64,000 nt of DNA from DASVTR01 sp036387475 (GTDB taxonomy: Bacteria > Acidobacteriota > Blastocatellia > Pyrinomonadales > Pyrinomonadaceae): contig DASVTR010000003.1 in assembly GCA_036387475.1 (NCBI GenBank), positions 186,001-250,000 on the forward strand. Direction: 5' to 3'. The notes under the pieces were generated by a model, which worked only from the letters and a program-made list of their open reading frames with translations, ran no database searches and was not told where the DNA came from. Position numbers and translations under genes: made by a program. How positions within the stretch are numbered: the stretch's first letter is position 1; the number at the start of each line of letters is the position of its first letter. This document shows positions 41,087 through 49,530 of this stretch, in pieces.

Positions 41087-42832
41087 ATGAATCTTGCCAA
41101 GCGTGCGGGGCTGCTCTTGTTTATCGCCGCCATTGCTTTTTACTTATACGGCATCGGCGCTCTGCCGCTGGTCGGGCCGGACGAACCGCGCTACGCGCAG
41201 GTGGCGCGCGAGATGTTCACGCGCGCAGACTTCGTGACGCCGACGCTCGGCGGCCACACTTGGTTTGAAAAGCCCGCGCTGCTCTACTGGATGCTGATGG
41301 CTTCGTTCAAAACCTTCGGTGTAACGGAGTGGGCGGCGCGCCTTGCGCCAGCGTGCGCCGGGCTGCTCTCCATCCTCGCCGTCTACTGGATGGGCAGGCG
41401 CGTCGAACGCGCGAGCGCCAGTGAGGACGCAGCCAAACAGAGCGGCGCGGTTGATTCTAACGCTGCTAATTCAAACGCGGCTGATTCTAACGCGGGCGGT
41501 TCAGATAAAGCGTTGCAAACGGGCGGCGCTCCGGCGCTCGGACTCTGGAGTGCATTGGCTTTGGCGTCGAGCGCGGGGTTGATGATTTTTTCTCGCGCTG
41601 TCAGCTTCGACGTGATTGTGACGTGGACGACGACGACGGCGCTCGCGTGTTTTTTCGTTTCCGAACTCGAAGGCGTCGAGCGTCGTCGTCGATGGCTGCT
41701 CGCAGCCTTTTACGCGTTTGTCGGCGCGTCGCTTTTGGCGAAGGGGTTGGTCGGAATAGTCATCCCCGGCGGCGTCATCGGCGCTTATTTCATCTTGCGG
41801 CGCAGGTGGCCCGACAGAAGCCTGCTCTTGAGTCTCGCGTGGGGATTGCCGCTGGCGCTCGTCGTCGCAGCCCTCTGGTACGGCCCTGTTATCGCGCGCC
41901 ACGGCTGGACGTTCATTGACGAGTTTTTCATACAGCATCACTTCGCACGCTACGTCTCTAACAAATATCGCCACCCTGGGCCAATCTATTATTATCTTCC
42001 GGCGATACTGATTCTGGCGCTGCCGTGGCCCGCGTTTTTGGTGTCGGCGCTCGCCCGCGTCAGGCGTTGGGAATGGCGCGAGCCGGATGCGCTTGGCCGC
42101 TTTCGTCTCTTCACGCTGGCGTGGCTGATTGTTCCGATAGCATTCTTTTCCGTCTCAGGCTCTAAGCTGCCGGGCTACATTCTGCCAGCCTTACCGGCGG
42201 CGGCGCTCCTTATCGGCGAGCAGTTATCGCGCGTCGTTCGCGGTGAGGGAAAGACAATCGCTATTCGCTTGACGGGCGCGCTGCTCGTCACGCTGGCCGT
42301 CGGCGGGATGATTTACGCAGGGCGCACCGCTCAACTCTCAACCTCATGCGCCGCCCTGGTTGCCGCGCCGCTTTTTATCGCGGGACTACTGGCGCTTTTC
42401 ATGGCACACCTGCGCCGACTGTGTTTAATAGCGACGGCGTGCGCGACGCTGCTTTCGCTAGCGCTGGCCGTCAACTGCCTCGCCACTGTCATAGGGCTGC
42501 GCGAATCAACGCGCGAACTGCTGCGACAGGCAAACGCGCGCGGATTGAGCGCCGCGCCCGTCTACGGATTCTACGTGATAGAGCGAACGAGTGAGTTTTA
42601 CGCTGGCGAGCGCGTCGTGCGCGACGCAGGCGGCGAGGTGCTCAGGTTCGAGGGAGCAGCACAGGTGCTTGAAGCAGCACGCCAAAGCGACGGCACGATT
42701 CTCGTTTTCGTCCCCATTGACGGACTGGTGCAACTCACTGAATTTTCGCTGATTGAAACGGAAATCATCGGCGACAACGGAACAGTCGCTCTCGTCGCAG
42801 TGAAGAGCAGGCAGGCAGGCAGACGGCAGTAA
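41087..42832 (+). CDS. ArnT-like glycosyltransferase (GT83/PMT superfamily)
   Basis: The GPDEPRYAQVAREMF motif with its acidic pair and the YGIGALPLVG start match ArnT-type enzymes that transfer a sugar from a lipid carrier to lipid A or another acceptor. About 11-12 membrane helices are visible. Residues about 117-145 are a hydrophilic insert of near-tandem SNAA/DSNA repeats, absent from the typical layout. The C-terminal ~90 residues form a soluble domain. The tail (QAGRRQ) runs into element D3. Element D2 is directly upstream and no Shine-Dalgarno precedes the ATG. Confidence 0.88.
   Translation: MNLAKRAGLLLFIAAIAFYLYGIGALPLVGPDEPRYAQVAREMFTRADFVTPTLGGHTWFEKPALLYWMLMASFKTFGVTEWAARLAPACAGLLSILAVYWMGRRVERASASEDAAKQSGAVDSNAANSNAADSNAGGSDKALQTGGAPALGLWSALALASSAGLMIFSRAVSFDVIVTWTTTTALACFFVSELEGVERRRRWLLAAFYAFVGASLLAKGLVGIVIPGGVIGAYFILRRRWPDRSLLLSLAWGLPLALVVAALWYGPVIARHGWTFIDEFFIQHHFARYVSNKYRHPGPIYYYLPAILILALPWPAFLVSALARVRRWEWREPDALGRFRLFTLAWLIVPIAFFSVSGSKLPGYILPALPAAALLIGEQLSRVVRGEGKTIAIRLTGALLVTLAVGGMIYAGRTAQLSTSCAALVAAPLFIAGLLALFMAHLRRLCLIATACATLLSLALAVNCLATVIGLRESTRELLRQANARGLSAAPVYGFYVIERTSEFYAGERVVRDAGGEVLRFEGAAQVLEAARQSDGTILVFVPIDGLVQLTEFSLIETEIIGDNGTVALVAVKSRQAGRRQ
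41440..41510 (+). repeat. In-frame tandem repeat in the ArnT-like gene
   Basis: Units of about 15 nt (gctgattctaacgcg-like) repeat imperfectly four times and encode DSNAA/NSNAA-type residues in a loop between helices. Confidence 0.7.
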
Positions 42833-42956
42833 GCGGTGAGCAGTAAAAACTAATAAGCGGTGAGCGGTAAAAACTAAATAGTGAGCAGCAAAAAACAGCG
42901 CGCAATCTTTGCTGCTTTATTTTCTGCCAACTGCTTACTGCCTGCTCTCTACTCCT
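42826..42956. repeat. Palindromic word element D3
   Basis: Words of the form cagtaagcggtgagcagtaa run left to right and are complemented by gctgctttattttctgccaa and ctgcttactgcctgctc. It exactly fills the gap between two convergent stop codons. Confidence 0.78.
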
Positions 42957-42958
42957 TG

Positions 42959-43918
42959 TCACTGCGGAGCGCGTAAGGCTTTGTCGAAGAAGTCTATGAT
43001 GCGGCGGTCGTAGGCTTCGCTCTGTTCGCCCGTGGCGGAGGTGATGTTGAATCCTGTGCGCGCCAGATCGCTCTTGATTTCGACGCTTGTGCCCTGCGGA
43101 AAGCATCCGGCCAGCGCAGTAGTCGAATCGCGCAGGCTGCTGGCGTCGTCGCCCGCCAGCAGTAATATGCGGCGACCGCCGAGCGAGGCGGCGCTTTGGC
43201 AGTTTGGAAGATTGTCGTAGTTGCCGAAAAAGTAAAACCGCGTACCGACTCTGACCAGCCAGTGCAGTAAGCCGTTGTCAAGCCCTGTTCTTTCCCTGAC
43301 GGCCATGCGCAGCAGGTCATTGGGCGCAGCCGGAACGGAGTCCAGCACTATGGCGCGCACGCTCTGTTCGCGAGCCGCCGCCCTGAGCGCCGTATAGCCG
43401 CCCAACTCGACGCCGTACAGCCCTGCGGTTTTCCCCACCAGCGGCTGCTGCTGCGGCGTCTTTAGCGTGCGTAAGTATTCGAGCGCGCTCAAAACATCGT
43501 CTGCCTCACGCGTGCCAAACGATGTCCAGCCAACCAGCGGGTCTAATCCATGCCCGCGCAAGTCCGGCAGCAAGACAGTATAATTGGTCGTCTCGTTGAG
43601 CTTGACGCCGAGATTCAAGAGCCATGAGCGGTCAGCGTCGTAGCGATGGAGCAGGATGATTGCCGGTGCGCCCTCGATTCCGCGCAGCAGCCAGCCGCGC
43701 GCCTCCGTGCCGTCCGCGTTGCGCCACGTCTCGTTGGTCGCCTTGCGATTGCTCAACTGCGCGAAGCTTTCCGGCGTCACCAAATAAGCGTTCCGCACCG
43801 GATGCGTCACACTGCGGACAATCACCCCGACGACCGCTATCAACACCAGCAGGGGAACGAGCAGGAGCGGCAGCAGCCACTTCAGAATTTTTTTACCGGG
43901 CCTGCGTCTCGGCGACAT
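42959..43918 (-). CDS. Alpha/beta-hydrolase-fold membrane protein lacking the nucleophile Ser
   Basis: A positive N-terminus and one hydrophobic helix (WLLPLLLVPLLVLIAVVGVI) anchor an alpha/beta hydrolase domain. This has the oxyanion-region LLHRYDADRSW, LLPDLRGHG, and a nucleophile elbow. That elbow reads YGVELGGYTA, with Glu at residue 171 where Ser is expected. The domain is otherwise well kept, including LLLAGDDASS, where the acidic residue would lie. It may be a pseudoenzyme or use another chemistry. It faces the ArnT-like gene with element D3 between the stops. The orthologous group was not identifiable. Confidence 0.8.
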   Translation of the reverse strand: MSPRRRPGKKILKWLLPLLLVPLLVLIAVVGVIVRSVTHPVRNAYLVTPESFAQLSNRKATNETWRNADGTEARGWLLRGIEGAPAIILLHRYDADRSWLLNLGVKLNETTNYTVLLPDLRGHGLDPLVGWTSFGTREADDVLSALEYLRTLKTPQQQPLVGKTAGLYGVELGGYTALRAAAREQSVRAIVLDSVPAAPNDLLRMAVRERTGLDNGLLHWLVRVGTRFYFFGNYDNLPNCQSAASLGGRRILLLAGDDASSLRDSTTALAGCFPQGTSVEIKSDLARTGFNITSATGEQSEAYDRRIIDFFDKALRAPQ

Positions 43919-43992
43919 AATGATAGCGATAAGTGATGGACAGGGGATAAGCTAAGATTGCCAACAATGACGAACGAAGGATAGCTTTTCTC

Positions 43993-44592
43993 TCAACACT
44001 TGTCACCTGCCTGTGCCTGCGCGTGGGCGTAATCCGATGGCGTGTTGACATTGGTAAAGAACAATTCCGCCCCCGAAAGGTCTGCCAACTCTGCGTGCGC
44101 GACGCGGCGCTCACGCACTCTTTCAAACAGCACGCGCGGGCGACGCTCTCCCGCCGCAATCAATTCTTCCGCACGACTCAGGCAAATGCCTGTGCGATAC
44201 AGCGCGCAGAGCGGTTGCAGGCGTCCGTCCACTTGTACGGGAACGACCGCCTCGAAGTTTTCGCGCAAAGACGCCAGCCGCGCGAAGAGTTCGCCCGTAA
44301 CGAAAGGCAAATCGCAGGCGACGATTGCCGCCCACTCGCTCCTGCAAGCACGGAGCGCCGCGTGCAGCCCGCCGAGCGCCCCCCACTCAACATGAACGTC
44401 CGGGACGACCGGCCATCTACCCAAAACCCTTTCCGCTTTCACACCGACGACGCTCACCGTCTCGGTGATTGAAGCCAGCGCTTCGGCAATCTTTTCGACA
44501 AAACTCTGGCTGCCGAGCCGCAACTGCGCTTTATCGCTGCCCATCCGGCTGGACTTTCCGCCGACCAGAATAAAGCCTTCGATTTCAGTCAT
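43993..44592 (-). CDS. mobA: Molybdenum cofactor guanylyltransferase
   Basis: MobA attaches GMP to molybdopterin. The nucleotide-binding start GFILVGGKSSRMGSDKAQL, the VACDLPFVTGELF motif with the metal-binding Asp, and LQPLCALYR are typical. I choose ATG 44592 because the family starts here (MTEIEGFILVGG), although the frame is open to 44664. It is 199 residues long. No other molybdopterin gene is in the window. Downstream is the alpha/beta hydrolase gene, but with a 74-nt gap. Confidence 0.9.
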   Translation of the reverse strand: MTEIEGFILVGGKSSRMGSDKAQLRLGSQSFVEKIAEALASITETVSVVGVKAERVLGRWPVVPDVHVEWGALGGLHAALRACRSEWAAIVACDLPFVTGELFARLASLRENFEAVVPVQVDGRLQPLCALYRTGICLSRAEELIAAGERRPRVLFERVRERRVAHAELADLSGAELFFTNVNTPSDYAHAQAQAGDKC

Positions 44593-45025
44593 GAATCGTG
44601 CGCCCCCGCCTTGGGCTAGCCCGCGTCCGTTGCGCTCTCGCGAACACACAAGAGCCGTCAGCATTGAGGCAATTGTGCGGCTGGATCAGCGTCCAGCCGT
44701 GCGAGCGTGTGGCTCGGATTGTCGAATTGGTTTCCATCCTCGCGAAGCCGCAACTTATCACGCCTTCCTTTGGGCCGACAAGAGAAACGTTTCCCGCTCC
44801 GTCGGCATCATAGAGCCGTCCAGATTGTGAGTCGCTGGCCGGGCCAGAGCGGCGGGCCTGATTGGCAATTGCGTAGAGCTTGACCGTGGTTGAAGGCGAC
44901 GGTTATAGTCAAAGACGATGGCAAAGGCTTGTCCCCCTGTCGCCCACCCCCGCCATCGGCGTTGGCGCTCACCTTCATACGGAGAGGGTTGTTGGATGAC
45001 CGTTTCGGTTTCTAAAGGTAATCAG
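44593..45025. other. Intergenic region between mobA and the S55 peptidase gene
   Basis: The 433-nt gap carries a good sigma-70-type promoter at 44880-44908 for the S55 gene. No gene is supported; small plus-strand frames here lack initiation signals. Confidence 0.6.
44880..44908 (+). promoter_or_regulatory. Promoter of the S55 peptidase gene
   Basis: TTGACC and TTATAG are separated by exactly 17 nt. The distance to the chosen ATG (45026) is about 110 nt. Confidence 0.6.
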
Positions 45026-46888
45026 ATGAAAAGAATTTTTGCACTGACTTTCTCCCTCGCGCTCCTTTTGTCTGGCTTGTCTGTCAGCGTTTCCGCACAG
45101 CAGGCAGGCGCGAGCGGCGCTGACCCGCGACTGTTCCCCCTAGAAGACGTGCGCCCCGGCATGAAGGGAACATCCCGAACGGTCTTTTCCGGCACTGAGC
45201 CGGAAGAATTCGGCGTCGAGATACTGGGAGTGTTGCCGGGCTTTCCAGCGCCCAGGCAGTCTGCCATTATCGCGCGCCTGACGGGGAAGAACGTCGAGCG
45301 TACCTCGGTCTTCGCCGGAATGTCCGGCTCGCCCGTCTACATCGACGGCAAACTGGTCGGGGCCATTGCTTTTAGCTTCCCGTTTGCCAAAGAACCGATT
45401 GCGGGCATCACTCCGATTAAGCAGATGATTGACATTTTCGAGCGCGGCTCCGGGGGGCGCACACGCGCGCCGCAGGAGCCGCGCGCCGTTTCCTTTACGC
45501 AGTTGGCGGCCACAGAATGGAAGATGAGCTTGCCGAAGCCCGCCGTGACGGGTGCGCCGCTCGTTGCTCCGGTCGCCGCAGGCTCGCCGCTCATCTCCCT
45601 GATGGGCCAACAATATCAGCCCATCGCCACGCCCGTCGTCTTCGGCGGCATCACACAGGAATCTCTACAGTTGTTTGCGCCGCAGTTGATGGCAAACGGC
45701 CTCTTGCCGGTTTCGGGTGCAGGCGGGGCGGCGGAGATTACGCGCCTCGCTCCGTCAAACGAAAAGACACTCGCGCCGGGCACATCTGTCAGCGTGCAAC
45801 TCGTGCGCGGCGATTATTCGATTGCCGCTTCGGGCACGGTCACGTTCCGCGACGGCCAGCGCATCTACGCCTTCGGCCATCCGTTTTTAAGCCTTGGCGC
45901 TGCCGAAATGCCGATGACGGAAGCATCGGTTGTCACAGTCATCCCGAACGCAAACAATTCCTTCAAGCTTTCTGTTCCCGGCCAGATGGTCGGCAGCATC
46001 TCGCAGGATAGGGCCACTGGGATTTTCGGAGAACTAGGACAAACTCCGAAGATGATTCCGGTGCGAATCAACCTGCACACCAGCCGCGACCGCACAGAGA
46101 CGTATAATTATGAAGTGGCGAACGATTCTTTCCTGACGCCGCTGCTGCTGAACATCACCGTCTACAACACGATCACATCGAGCGAGCGCGGCCTCGGCGA
46201 TTCGACCATCAGCGTGCGCGGGCGAATCAACGTCGCGGGCCAAGCGCCGATAGAGATTGACCGTCGTTTCTCGGCCAGCAACGCGCCAATTATGGCGGCT
46301 GGTTCGATTGCGACGCCCATCTCAGCTTTGCTGACGAGCGGTTTTGACAACGTTCAATTAAGCAACATTACGCTCGACATTACTTCTACCGACACACGCT
46401 ACACGGGCACGCTTGAGCGCATCTCTCTAGACCGGACGGAAACACGGCGCGGCGAAACCGTAGAGATACAGGCTTACGTGCGTACGGAATCCGGCAAGCA
46501 GTTCGTCCAGCGCATTCCCGTTCAGATTCCTTCGGACGTGCCGCTCGGACAACTGCTGTTGTTCGTCGGCGACGGCGGCGCTTTGCAGGAAGGCTCGGCG
46601 GCGAAAGCCTTTGTGCCGCAAGACCTGGGCCAACTGGTTGACGCCATCAATAAGGTGAAAAAGTCAGACCGGCTCTACGTCAAGCTGTTTCGCATCACGC
46701 CGGGCGCAGTCATCGGCACAAGCGAACTGCCCAACCTGCCGCCCTCTGTCATCGCCACCTTAAACAGCGACCGCACCACTGGCGGCTACACGCCGACCGT
46801 GCTCTCGCCGATTTACGAAAAGGAACTACCGCCCGCCGAATTCGTCATCGCGGGTCAACAACTAATCGGCATTGACGTTGTGCGTTAA
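45026..46888 (+). CDS. SpoIVB peptidase S55 domain protein, exported
   Basis: A signal peptide (MKRIFALTFSLALLLSGLSV) is followed by an S55 domain with FPLEDVRPGMKGTSRTVFSG and the catalytic Ser region SVFAGMSGSPVYIDGKLVGA. The conserved AFGHPFLSLGAAEMPMTEAS lies further on. About 250 C-terminal residues form Ig-like strands. In Bacillus SpoIVB is a signalling protease; here no sporulation genes accompany it, so a periplasmic proteolytic or signalling role is inferred. The ATG follows AAAGG. A hairpin terminator lies at 46911-46959. Confidence 0.9.
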   Translation: MKRIFALTFSLALLLSGLSVSVSAQQAGASGADPRLFPLEDVRPGMKGTSRTVFSGTEPEEFGVEILGVLPGFPAPRQSAIIARLTGKNVERTSVFAGMSGSPVYIDGKLVGAIAFSFPFAKEPIAGITPIKQMIDIFERGSGGRTRAPQEPRAVSFTQLAATEWKMSLPKPAVTGAPLVAPVAAGSPLISLMGQQYQPIATPVVFGGITQESLQLFAPQLMANGLLPVSGAGGAAEITRLAPSNEKTLAPGTSVSVQLVRGDYSIAASGTVTFRDGQRIYAFGHPFLSLGAAEMPMTEASVVTVIPNANNSFKLSVPGQMVGSISQDRATGIFGELGQTPKMIPVRINLHTSRDRTETYNYEVANDSFLTPLLLNITVYNTITSSERGLGDSTISVRGRINVAGQAPIEIDRRFSASNAPIMAAGSIATPISALLTSGFDNVQLSNITLDITSTDTRYTGTLERISLDRTETRRGETVEIQAYVRTESGKQFVQRIPVQIPSDVPLGQLLLFVGDGGALQEGSAAKAFVPQDLGQLVDAINKVKKSDRLYVKLFRITPGAVIGTSELPNLPPSVIATLNSDRTTGGYTPTVLSPIYEKELPPAEFVIAGQQLIGIDVVR

Positions 46889-46910
46889 GAACAAACGACA
46901 AAGCTGTGAA

Positions 46911-46959
46911 GAGATGAGGTGAGAGACACGCGTTCGTGGTTTCTCACCTCGTTTTATTT
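46911..46959 (+). terminator. Rho-independent terminator of the S55 gene
   Basis: GAGGTGAGA pairs with TCTCACCTC around an inner CACG/CGTG stem, extended by A/T pairs. A GTTTTATTT run follows. It may act on both convergent transcripts. Confidence 0.78.
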
Positions 46960-47595
46960 CTAAGCTGTGCGTTTGACGATGAAGAGAAAACGCTGTTCGG
47001 ATTCCGGCAGATGAACAATTGAAAAGGGAAGCGTCGCCGCTTCAATCTGCTCGCGCAGAGAGTTGCCGCCGAACAAGAGTAAAGTCGCTGTGGGCGGCGA
47101 CCAATTGACCAACTCCTGGAACTTTTCTGTGAAGCGGTCAAGCGCGCGGCACGTAATGACATCGGCTTCGGGTACGTCAATCGCTTCAAATCGCTTGTTG
47201 ATGATGACGGCGTTGCTCTCAGGTGCAACGCGTCGCAGCGTCTCGCGCAGGAAGATTGATTTCTTTGCGGATGATTCAATCAGCGTCACACGCAAATCAG
47301 GCCGCACAATCAGGCAGGGAATTATCGGCAATCCAGCGCCGGAGCCGACATCCGTGACCCGCGCGCTTTCGGGGACATACGAGACCGCGAACAGGGATTC
47401 GAGAACGTGTCGCGTCGCAAATTCCGCAGGCGGGCAGGGCGCTACCAGATGCAGCCGAGTGTTCCAAGCGTTGACCTGCTCGTAATAGTCGGACAAGCGC
47501 GCCGTGGCTTCCTTGTTGAGTTGCAAAGAAAAGCGCGCCGCGTGGGTTTGCAGCGTTCGCAGAAATTCGTTAGCGTGTGATGGCGTCTCGTTCAT
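46960..47595 (-). CDS. rsmG: 16S rRNA (guanine527-N7)-methyltransferase
   Basis: RsmG (GidB) methylates G527 of 16S rRNA; its loss gives low-level streptomycin resistance in several species. The SAM-binding motif TDVGSGAGLPIIPCLI lies near residue 82, with LIESSAKKSIFLRE, ITCRALD and LLLFGG following. Length (211 aa) is normal. Its start region overlaps that of the divergent PLP decarboxylase: the ATGs are about 77 nt apart, so the promoters must lie in or near each other's coding sequences. Confidence 0.95.
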   Translation of the reverse strand: MNETPSHANEFLRTLQTHAARFSLQLNKEATARLSDYYEQVNAWNTRLHLVAPCPPAEFATRHVLESLFAVSYVPESARVTDVGSGAGLPIIPCLIVRPDLRVTLIESSAKKSIFLRETLRRVAPESNAVIINKRFEAIDVPEADVITCRALDRFTEKFQELVNWSPPTATLLLFGGNSLREQIEAATLPFSIVHLPESEQRFLFIVKRTA

Positions 47596-47672
47596 CCGTC
47601 GAGCGGGCCTTAAAGCTAGCCAGCCGTAGGATAACGAAAATTAAACTTGACGCACAGGATTTGAAGCACAGG

Positions 47673-49142
47673 ATGAGCGAAGAACTCAGCGCAGAGCACG
47701 AGCGATTGGGCCGCGTCGTCACCAGAATCATCACTGACTACGCGCGCAGTCTGGACGAACGGCACGTCACTTCCGAGGCTACGCCCGACGAGTTGCTCAA
47801 ACTCTTCGACGAGCCTTTGCCGCTTGAAGGCATTGATGCGGATTCCATTCTCGACAAATTCGTGCGAGATGTCGTGCCGCACGCGATGCAGATTCCAAGC
47901 CCGCGCTATTACGGTCTTTTTAATCCGACGCCGTTGCCCATCGGTGTCTGGGCCGATGCGCTCGCCTCAGCGATTAACCAGAACGGCGCGGCGTGGCGCA
48001 ATTCTCCCTCGGCCAGCATTATCGAAGCGCGCGTGCTCGGCTGGCTCTGCGAGCTTATCGGTTACGGCTCGCAGGGCTTCGGGACACTGACGAGCGGCGG
48101 CTCGGAAGCCAACCTCATCGCTTTGAAATGCGCGCGTGACCGTGCGGCAGAACGTGCGCGTGACGAAGGCGTGCGCGCGGCTGCGGGCGACCTCATCGTC
48201 TATGCTTCAGAGCAGTCGCATTACTCTCTTGAAAAGAGCGTTGACATTCTCGGCCTTGGTCGCCGCAGCTTGCGCAAGATTGCAACAGACGAGCGTTTTC
48301 ATCTTCGCACTGATGCGCTCCGTGAAGAGATTGAGCGCGACCGGAAAGGCGGACACGTCCCTTGCTGTATTGCGGGCGTGGCGGGCGCGACCTCGACCGG
48401 CATCGTTGATCCGCTCGACGAGTTGGCGGAACTGGCGCGCGAGTATAATTGTTGGTTTCACGTTGATGCAGCCTACGGCGGCGGGCTGGCCTTTTCGGTA
48501 AAGCACAGGGCGCGGCTGCGCGGGATAGAGCGCGCCGATTCCGTCACGATTGACCCGCACAAATGGATGTTCGTCCCCTTCGCTTGCGGCGCGGTGCTGA
48601 TGCTCGACGGCGGGCGCGTCCTCCGTAATGCGTTCGACATTACGCCCGAATACTTGAGCGAAAAGCGCTTGAGGATGGATGGCGCAGATGTCGAGTACGA
48701 CTTTTTTCGTTACGGCCAACTCGGCACGCGCCGCTTCAACGCGCTCAAAATCTGGATGGCGCTCAAACTGCTCGGCACGCGTGGCTACGCAGAGATTATC
48801 GAACGGCAGATTGAGTTGACCGAATATCTGGCGGCGCGCATAGACGAGATGAAAGACTTCGTGCGCGTCGGCCAAGTTGAAACCGCCGTCTGCTGCTTTC
48901 GCTTTTTGCCGCGAGAAGCGGACGAGTTGAGCGATTCGCAACGCGACGAGCTGCAACGCACCCTTCAGCAACGCGTCGAGCAGAGCGGCGAAGCATGGCT
49001 TTCATCCACCGTGCTGCACGGGCGGCGTGCGCTGCGCGTTAACATCAACAGCTTCCTGACGGAGCGCCGCCACGTTGATGATCTGTTAGAATTACTGAGG
49101 CGTGGGAGCGCGAAGCTGTTGGAGGAAGTAAAACTGCCATGA
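47673..49142 (+). CDS. PLP-dependent group II amino-acid decarboxylase
   Basis: The enzyme has the family layout: GTLTSGGSEANLIALKCARD, HVDAAYGGGLAFS with the Asp that holds the PLP ring nitrogen, and TIDPHKWMFVPFACGA with the Schiff-base Lys. The group includes aromatic-L-amino-acid, glutamate and other decarboxylases; the substrate is not decided by the visible motifs. I choose ATG 47673 (MSEELSAEHERLGRVV), because upstream codons lie within the divergent rsmG start region. Its stop codon overlaps by 4 nt the start of the coiled-coil gene. Confidence 0.9.
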   Translation: MSEELSAEHERLGRVVTRIITDYARSLDERHVTSEATPDELLKLFDEPLPLEGIDADSILDKFVRDVVPHAMQIPSPRYYGLFNPTPLPIGVWADALASAINQNGAAWRNSPSASIIEARVLGWLCELIGYGSQGFGTLTSGGSEANLIALKCARDRAAERARDEGVRAAAGDLIVYASEQSHYSLEKSVDILGLGRRSLRKIATDERFHLRTDALREEIERDRKGGHVPCCIAGVAGATSTGIVDPLDELAELAREYNCWFHVDAAYGGGLAFSVKHRARLRGIERADSVTIDPHKWMFVPFACGAVLMLDGGRVLRNAFDITPEYLSEKRLRMDGADVEYDFFRYGQLGTRRFNALKIWMALKLLGTRGYAEIIERQIELTEYLAARIDEMKDFVRVGQVETAVCCFRFLPREADELSDSQRDELQRTLQQRVEQSGEAWLSSTVLHGRRALRVNINSFLTERRHVDDLLELLRRGSAKLLEEVKLP

Positions 49143-49459
49143 CGAATGAAGAGATGCAGAAGACAATAGAATTTATTCTTGAGCAGCAGGCAAGATTCTC
49201 TGTGAGTCTTGAGCATCTTAGTGAGGCACAGCAGCGTACGGAAAAAAACCTTGCTGAGCTTGCCGCCGCTCAAATGCAGCAAGCACAGCAGCAGGCACAT
49301 ATGAATGAGGTTGTTGCTGCCATTGCAGATGCGCAGCAGCGGACAGAGGATAGGGTCGCTGAACTTGCTGAAGCACAGGCACACACAGACGAGCGGCTGA
49401 ACAGTTTGATAAGCGTTGTCGAACGCTATTTTAGCAATGGTCGCAAGGATAAGCCTTGA
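49139..49459 (+). CDS. Small coiled-coil protein coupled to the decarboxylase
   Basis: This 106-residue protein is mainly Gln/Ala/Glu-rich coiled coil with repeating AQQRTEKNLAELAAAQ and AQQRTEDRVAELAEAQ units, ending LNSLISVVERYFSNGR. Such short 'QQRT-ELAEAQ' proteins are seen in several bacterial lineages and their function is unknown. The ATGA overlap with the decarboxylase gene implies translational coupling, and a structural partner role is inferred only from that. It is clearly not a shadow frame: it has its own repeat periodicity. Confidence 0.8.
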   Translation: MTNEEMQKTIEFILEQQARFSVSLEHLSEAQQRTEKNLAELAAAQMQQAQQQAHMNEVVAAIADAQQRTEDRVAELAEAQAHTDERLNSLISVVERYFSNGRKDKP

Positions 49460-49530
49460 GATTGACGAAAGATGACGTGACAGAGCTTTAGATTGAGTTT
49501 CGTGTTTGTTGTAATTAAGGGGAAGGCAAG

